The notes beneath the pieces were generated by a model. That model did no database searches, had not been told where the DNA came from, and was given only the letters and a program-made list of their open reading frames with translations. 64,000 nt of DNA. Source: Hymenobacter cheonanensis. GTDB taxonomy: Bacteria > Bacteroidota > Bacteroidia > Cytophagales > Hymenobacteraceae. Location: NCBI RefSeq assembly GCF_030581075.1, contig NZ_JAUQSW010000014.1:1-64000 (forward strand), written 5' to 3'. The translations under genes and the position numbers were made by a program. Positions 60,501-64,000 of this stretch are shown piece by piece. Numbering within the stretch: position 1 is the first letter of the stretch; every line of letters begins with the position of its first letter.

Positions 60501-60909
60501 GATGCTGTTTGTGACCCAGACCACCCTGAGCGTGCCAGCCCTGATGGGCGCCATTATGTGCATTGGGGTGGCCACGGCCAACTCCATTCTGCTCGTGACC
60601 TTCGCCAACGAGCGCCGCGAAGAGGAGCCCGACCTGAGCCCCCGCGACGCGGCCCTCGACGCAGGCTACACCCGCCTGCGCCCGGTGCTGATGACGGCCC
60701 TGGCCATGATTATCGGCCTGCTGCCCATGTCGCTGGGCATGGGCGAGGGCGGCGAGCAAAATGCCCCGCTCGGCCGCGCCGTAATCGGCGGCCTGATGCT
60801 GGCCACCGTCACGACCCTGTTTTTTGTGCCCATCATGTTCTCTTATCTGAAGAAGAAAGAGGAGGCGCCGGCCGAGGCGGAAGCCGAGCCGCAAACGCAG
60901 GCGGCGTAG
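57553..60909 (+). CDS. RND efflux transporter permease (AcrB/MexF-like)
   Basis: 1118 residues, slightly longer than AcrB because of an acidic cytoplasmic insertion at about 495-560 (YHAQEEEEVPSAHFRNG). The RND layout of two sets of six helices plus two large periplasmic loops is intact. The proton-relay Asp pair is Asp401/Asp402 (GILVDDATVEIENI), and PDIPIPVVGV in the first loop is typical. It would expel hydrophobic compounds by proton antiport in a tripartite pump with the next two genes. Substrates unknown. It starts ATG 57553 and is followed by a family-A repeat before the adaptor gene. Confidence 0.94.
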   Translation: MWIVRLALARPYTFVVMALLILIGGVLTIQRMAVDIFPDIPIPVVGVVWTYSGISPEEMNQRVVIPNERAFTTTVNNIEHIESQSLKGIGLIKVFFQPGANPDAGVAQLTAITQTLLRVLPPGITPPLIIRYSASNVPIAQTSLSSETLGESDLFDAANAFIRPGLAVVQGASVLLPNGGKPKQVMVDLDPQKLAGKGLSANDVVTALTSQNLTVPAGSAKIGSREYDVKLNSSPEAIATLNDLPVKEVNGTTIYIRDVAFVHEGSAVQQNIVRQNGRRTAIIPILKSGAASTLAIIDGIKKALPNIQANAPPGLNIKLLFDQSFFVRASIKGVIIEASIAAALTGLMILLFLGSWRSTLIIATSIPLSILVSIIVMNIVGQTLNIMTLGGLSLAVGILVDDATVEIENIHRNMGQKKGLKRSILDGAQQIATPALVATLAICIVFVPVFFLGGVASAIFAPLATAVIFAMLASYILSRTLVPTLVMYLLRKELPIYHAQEEEEVPSAHFRNGREVTQGERDLARLHREQFEKEHPSGTPEEEAEVPITDAERQASEGITKSWVWRVHTAFEHKFEKFRGIYTGALDWSLSNRPLVVTAFAVLFVCSLGLYPLIGQNFFPTVDAGQLRLHVRVPTGTRVEETERRFRQVEGVIRQVIPAKELDLVLDNIGLPVVPINLLLSDNPTIGAGDGEILVSMKEDHGPTGEYIERIRRELHRQYPDLIIFFQPADIVNQTLNFGLPAPIDIQVTGRDKAANQRIAGELKLKIDKVQGVVDAFVYQAFDQPQLRLDIDRVRAQQAGLAQRDIANNVLVNLSSSTQTSPNQWLNTVTGVNYTVAVQTPPSQLASLNELGNITVTGPGQPVPQLLTSFAQLRRTETTAVASDYNIQRTVDLYASVSGRDLGGVSKEVRKIIADAEKHLPKGTTIVLRGQAESMRTSFIGLGLGVAGAILLVYLLMAVNFQSWLDPLIIITALPGALAGILWMLFVTQTTLSVPALMGAIMCIGVATANSILLVTFANERREEEPDLSPRDAALDAGYTRLRPVLMTALAMIIGLLPMSLGMGEGGEQNAPLGRAVIGGLMLATVTTLFFVPIMFSYLKKKEEAPAEAEAEPQTQAA

Positions 60910-60934
60910 CCCTCATTATTTACCAATGAAGACA

Positions 60935-61059
60935 CACCATTGTCATGCTGAACGCAGTGAAGCATCTTGCATGGCGCAGTAAGTAAATCGTTGACTTGAC
61001 CAAATGTCCTTTCAACGGTGCGAGCAAGATGCTTCACTGCGTTCAGCATGACAATGGTG
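60935..61059. repeat. Inverted repeat, family A copy 4
   Basis: Perfect 36-base arms 60935-60970 and 61024-61059 (CACCATTGTCATGCTGAACG and onwards, ending CATCTTGC) around a 53-base spacer. It fills most of the gap between the RND permease and adaptor genes. Subtype like copy 2. Confidence 0.96.
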
Positions 61060-61079
61060 GTGTTTTAAGATTTCCCTAC

Positions 61080-62276
61080 ATGTCAACTGACTCTTCTTCT
61101 GGCGGCAAAGGCCGTTTCTGGCTGATTATTTTCATTATTCTGCTTGTGTTTGGCGGGCTGTTTCTGCTAGGCTTCCTGCCCCGCCTCAAGCACCAGCAAG
61201 CCCGCGACGAGGCCACCCAACAGGAAAGCACTGCCAAGCCCGTGGTGACGGTGCTGCCCGCCAAAGCGGCGCCCGACACCACCACCGTAACGCTGCCCGC
61301 CGACCTGCGCTCGAACCACGAAACCTTCGCCTTTGCCCGCGTCAATGGCTTTGTGCAGAGCTGGACGGCCGACATTGGCCAGCGGGTGCGCAAGGGCCAG
61401 GTGCTGGCCACCATTGCCACACCCGAGATTGACCAGCAGATTGCCCAGGCCCAGGCCAACCTGAGCCTGGCGCAAAGCTCCTACGCCCGCCTCACCAGCG
61501 TGAGCTTGCCGGGCGCCATCTCCAAGCAGGAGCTGGATGCGGGCAAGGCGCAGTACGCGGCCCAGCAGGCGGTGGTGCGCCAGCTACAGGCGCAGCGGGG
61601 CTTCCGCCAGGTTATTGCGCCGTTTAACGGGGTGGTGACGCAGCGTAATGTGGAGGTGGGCACTCTCGTGACGGGCGGCAACGCCACGGGCACCCAGCTC
61701 TTTAAGATTGAGCAGACTGACACGCTCCGCGCCTTCGTGGATGTGCCGCAGAACTTCGTGCCCAGCATCCGGCGGGGCCTGCGGGCCGATGTGCTGGTGC
61801 CCGAATTCCCGAACAAGCCCTTCGAAGGCCGGGTAGCGCGCGACGCGGCCGCCCTCGACGACCAAACCCGTACCCTGCGCACCGAGGTGCAGCTGCCCAA
61901 CCGCGGCGCCCGCCCGCTGCGCCCCGGCGTGTACGCGCAAGTGCGCTTCCGCCTGCCCCAAACCGCGCCAAGCGTGCTCATCTCGGCCAATGCGCTGGTG
62001 CCGGGCATCGACCCCAAAGTGGCGATGGTGCGCGAGGGTAGAATTCACTTCGCCAACCTCACGCTAGGCCGCGATTTTGGCTCGACCATCGAGGTAACCA
62101 AGGGCCTGCAAGGTGGCGAGCAGCTGGTTATTAACCCCGCCGAAAGCCTGGCCGAGGGGCTAGCCGTGGACACCAAAGCCCCGCCCAAACCCAAAACCCC
62201 GGCTGGCCCCCCGCCCGCCAAGCCCCGCCCCAACGACCCCGACGCCCCGCGCGTGTCGTCGCCGGTAGCGAAGTAG
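61080..62276 (+). CDS. RND efflux periplasmic adaptor (membrane fusion protein)
   Basis: 398 residues. One membrane anchor (about 13-33, FWLIIFIILLVFGGLFLLGF), then the HlyD-type lipoyl halves (DIGQRVRKGQVLATIATPEI and RQVIAPFNGVVTQRNVEVG), a short coiled-coil hairpin, and beta-barrel and membrane-proximal domains. The C-terminus is Pro/Lys-rich. It links the inner-membrane pump to the outer-membrane factor encoded next. ATG at 61080 begins just after a family-A repeat; the upstream in-frame extension is repeat sequence and is rejected. The gap to the NodT-type gene holds an inverted repeat of a different family. Confidence 0.93.
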   Translation: MSTDSSSGGKGRFWLIIFIILLVFGGLFLLGFLPRLKHQQARDEATQQESTAKPVVTVLPAKAAPDTTTVTLPADLRSNHETFAFARVNGFVQSWTADIGQRVRKGQVLATIATPEIDQQIAQAQANLSLAQSSYARLTSVSLPGAISKQELDAGKAQYAAQQAVVRQLQAQRGFRQVIAPFNGVVTQRNVEVGTLVTGGNATGTQLFKIEQTDTLRAFVDVPQNFVPSIRRGLRADVLVPEFPNKPFEGRVARDAAALDDQTRTLRTEVQLPNRGARPLRPGVYAQVRFRLPQTAPSVLISANALVPGIDPKVAMVREGRIHFANLTLGRDFGSTIEVTKGLQGGEQLVINPAESLAEGLAVDTKAPPKPKTPAGPPPAKPRPNDPDAPRVSSPVAK

Positions 62277-62285
62277 AAAATCATC

Positions 62286-62372
62286 TGTCCTGGCGAGGCG
62301 AAACGATGAAGCAAGTGCACCGAGACGAGCTGTTCTGGTGCGCTTGCTGCGTCGTTTCGCCTCGCCAGGACA
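62286..62372. repeat. Inverted repeat, family C
   Basis: 36-base arms 62286-62321 and 62337-62372 (TGTCCTGGCGAGGCGAAACG and onwards; three mismatches) around a 15-base spacer. It sits between the adaptor and outer-membrane factor genes. Confidence 0.94.
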
Positions 62373-62400
62373 CACGTTAGCATTTAGTTAATAAGTGAGT

Positions 62401-63948
62401 ATGCGTATCCCTGTTGCGTTACTAGGCCTGGCACTGGGCGGCTGTGCCGTGAGCCATTATAAATACGAGCCGCCCGCCGTGCCGGTGCCCACGGCGTTTA
62501 AGAACTCGGCCCCTGTCGATTCGCTGGGCCGGGGGCGGCCCGAGTTGCCGGCGCCCGTAGCCGCCCGGGCCGATACGGCCGCCCGGCAGCTGCGCCAAAC
62601 CCCTACCCTGCCCGCCTGGTGGGCCGTGTTCAACGATACGACCCTCACGCGGCTCGAAGGCCAGGCGGCTAGCCTCAATTTCACGACCCGGGCCGCGGTG
62701 GCGCGCATCGACCAGGCGCGGGCCCAGCTGCGCATTGCCGAGGCCCAGCGCTCGCCGGTGGTGGCGCTGGCCCCTTCGCTGTATAACACCCAGCTCTCGG
62801 CCCTGCGGCCGGTGCAGTCGTCGCTGATTCCGGCCGTGGCGGTGCAGCAGCAGCAGTATTACCTTCCGCTGAATGTCAACTACGAGGTGGACCTATTTGG
62901 CCGGCTGCGGCGCGGCGCCCAGGCCGCCCGCGCCACCGAGCAGGCTAGCGAGGCCGACGAGCAGGCCGTGCGCCTCTCCGTATCGGCCGATGCGGCCAGC
63001 ACCTACTTCAGCCTGCGCGGCCTCGATGCCGAGCTGCTGGTGCTCGACAGTGCCCGCCAGGCCCGCCGCTACAACGTGCAGCTCACCAACGCCCGCTTTC
63101 AGGCCGGCGTAGACAACGAAATCGGCGTGCGCCGCGCCCAAACTGAGCTAGCCAACGTGGAGGCCAGCGCCATTGAACTGCGCCGCCAACGCGCCGGGCT
63201 GGTAGCCTCGCTGGCCACCCTAACAGGGCGGCCGGCCAGCAGCTTCGTGCTGCCCTCGCTAGCCCCCGACTCGGTGAGCTACCGCAGCGCACTGCCGCTG
63301 ACGGATAATACCAAGGCGCCGGCGGCTTCGGCCGTGCCGCCGCTGCTGCCGCCGCTGCCGGGCATTCCGGCCACGCTGCCGGCCAGCCTGCTCACGCGCC
63401 GCCCCGATTTGCGCCGCCAGGAGCGCCTGCTGTCGGCCGCCGACCTGCGCGCCGACCAGGCCCGCCTCAACCGCCTGCCCACGCTGCTGCTCAATGGCTT
63501 CATCGGCCCTCAAAGCAGCCACATCGGCGACCTGCCCAAGGTGGGCCAGGGCCTGACCTACTACGTGGGCGGCGGCTTCAACATTCCGCTCTTCGACGGC
63601 GGCCGCCTGCGCGGGGCCGAGCAGCTAGCCCGCGCCCAGGGCCGCGAGCAGGAAGCCGTGTACAACAGCACGGCCCTCACCGCCTATGAGGAAGTGGAAA
63701 CTGCCCTGGCCGACGTGCGCGCCAGCGAGGCCCAGCTCGCCGCCCAGCAGCGCGCCCTCACCGCCGCCCGGCTGGCCGGCCGCCTCACCCTAGAGCGCTA
63801 CCGGCGCGGCCTCACCGACTACTTTGCCGTGGTCGATGCCGACCGCCAGACCCTCGACGCGGCCCGCCTGCTGGTGCAAACGCAAACTACCCAGCTGCGC
63901 GCCGCCGTGGCGCTGGTGCGGGCGCTGGGCGGCGGCTGGCAGCAGTAG
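62401..63948 (+). CDS. NodT-family RND outer-membrane lipoprotein (TolC-like)
   Basis: 515 residues. The lipobox is LALGGC (Cys15). Two long helical halves repeat as in TolC, with YEVDLFGRLRRGAQAARATE and FNIPLFDGGRLRGAEQLARA, the duplicated NodT motif. It would be the trimeric outer-membrane channel of the tripartite pump. ATG at 62401 directly follows an in-frame GTG two codons earlier; the ATG gives the better lipoprotein signal. The window ends 52 bases after its stop. Confidence 0.94.
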   Translation: MRIPVALLGLALGGCAVSHYKYEPPAVPVPTAFKNSAPVDSLGRGRPELPAPVAARADTAARQLRQTPTLPAWWAVFNDTTLTRLEGQAASLNFTTRAAVARIDQARAQLRIAEAQRSPVVALAPSLYNTQLSALRPVQSSLIPAVAVQQQQYYLPLNVNYEVDLFGRLRRGAQAARATEQASEADEQAVRLSVSADAASTYFSLRGLDAELLVLDSARQARRYNVQLTNARFQAGVDNEIGVRRAQTELANVEASAIELRRQRAGLVASLATLTGRPASSFVLPSLAPDSVSYRSALPLTDNTKAPAASAVPPLLPPLPGIPATLPASLLTRRPDLRRQERLLSAADLRADQARLNRLPTLLLNGFIGPQSSHIGDLPKVGQGLTYYVGGGFNIPLFDGGRLRGAEQLARAQGREQEAVYNSTALTAYEEVETALADVRASEAQLAAQQRALTAARLAGRLTLERYRRGLTDYFAVVDADRQTLDAARLLVQTQTTQLRAAVALVRALGGGWQQ

Positions 63949-64000
63949 AGTAGCGTAGCGGTTGCGGGCACTGTATGTTTGCGCTATCCACCTCAACCAA

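Overview
The window reads as chromosomal DNA of a GC-rich member of the Bacteroidota, most likely a Hymenobacter-like member of the Cytophagales. The evidence is the Bacteroidota -7 box (TAnnTTTG) in front of many genes, a TonB-dependent receptor with a carboxypeptidase-regulatory-like N-terminus, tandem YkuD_2-type L,D-transpeptidases, a DAHP synthase fused to chorismate mutase, many lipoproteins, and very frequent GCTAGC palindromes. I see no IS element, prophage, CRISPR array, rRNA or integrase.

Layout. 1-3.4 kb: tRNA-Lys, a lipoprotein, a porin and a short-chain dehydrogenase. 3.5-10 kb: two SGNH-fold proteins, an MBOAT acyltransferase and a WG-repeat lipoprotein, looking like an envelope O-acylation cassette. 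10-16 kb: rlmD, two small unknown genes, thiL, small lipoproteins and a NYN-domain protein. 16-19 kb: a GH31 glycosidase. 19-26 kb (minus strand): TPR protein, HupE/UreJ-like protein, a small exported protein, a TonB receptor (a probable metal-uptake locus) and two L,D-transpeptidases. 26-36.6 kb: an Hsp70 (HscA-like), a Thr/Gly-rich secreted protein, sbcD-sbcC, an HNH protein and several unknown proteins. 36.8-42.4 kb: glycosyltransferase, flippase, Wzz-like and Wzy/ligase-like proteins for surface polysaccharide. 42.4-48.7 kb: a SpoIIE-type phosphatase operon, a lone oligopeptide-type ABC permease and a six-hairpin glycosidase lipoprotein. 48.8-53.8 kb: aroA, a membrane protein and aroB joined by ATGA overlaps, two lipoproteins, and DAHP synthase/chorismate mutase. 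54-57 kb: proline dehydrogenase, an unknown small protein and a repeat-containing stress-type protein. 57.5-64 kb: a complete RND efflux operon (permease, adaptor, NodT-type outer-membrane factor).

The most unusual layer is non-coding. At least eight sequence families of long inverted repeats sit between genes. One family occurs four times, each time between co-directional neighbours that look like an operon, and one copy appears to supply the start codon of the HupE-like gene. Both intergenic gaps of the RND operon hold inverted repeats, from different families. Other repeats overlap the stop codons of convergent genes or sit in the leader of the DAHP synthase gene. Several arm mismatches are transitions that would keep G-U pairing, so selection on folded RNA or on hairpin DNA is plausible but unproven.
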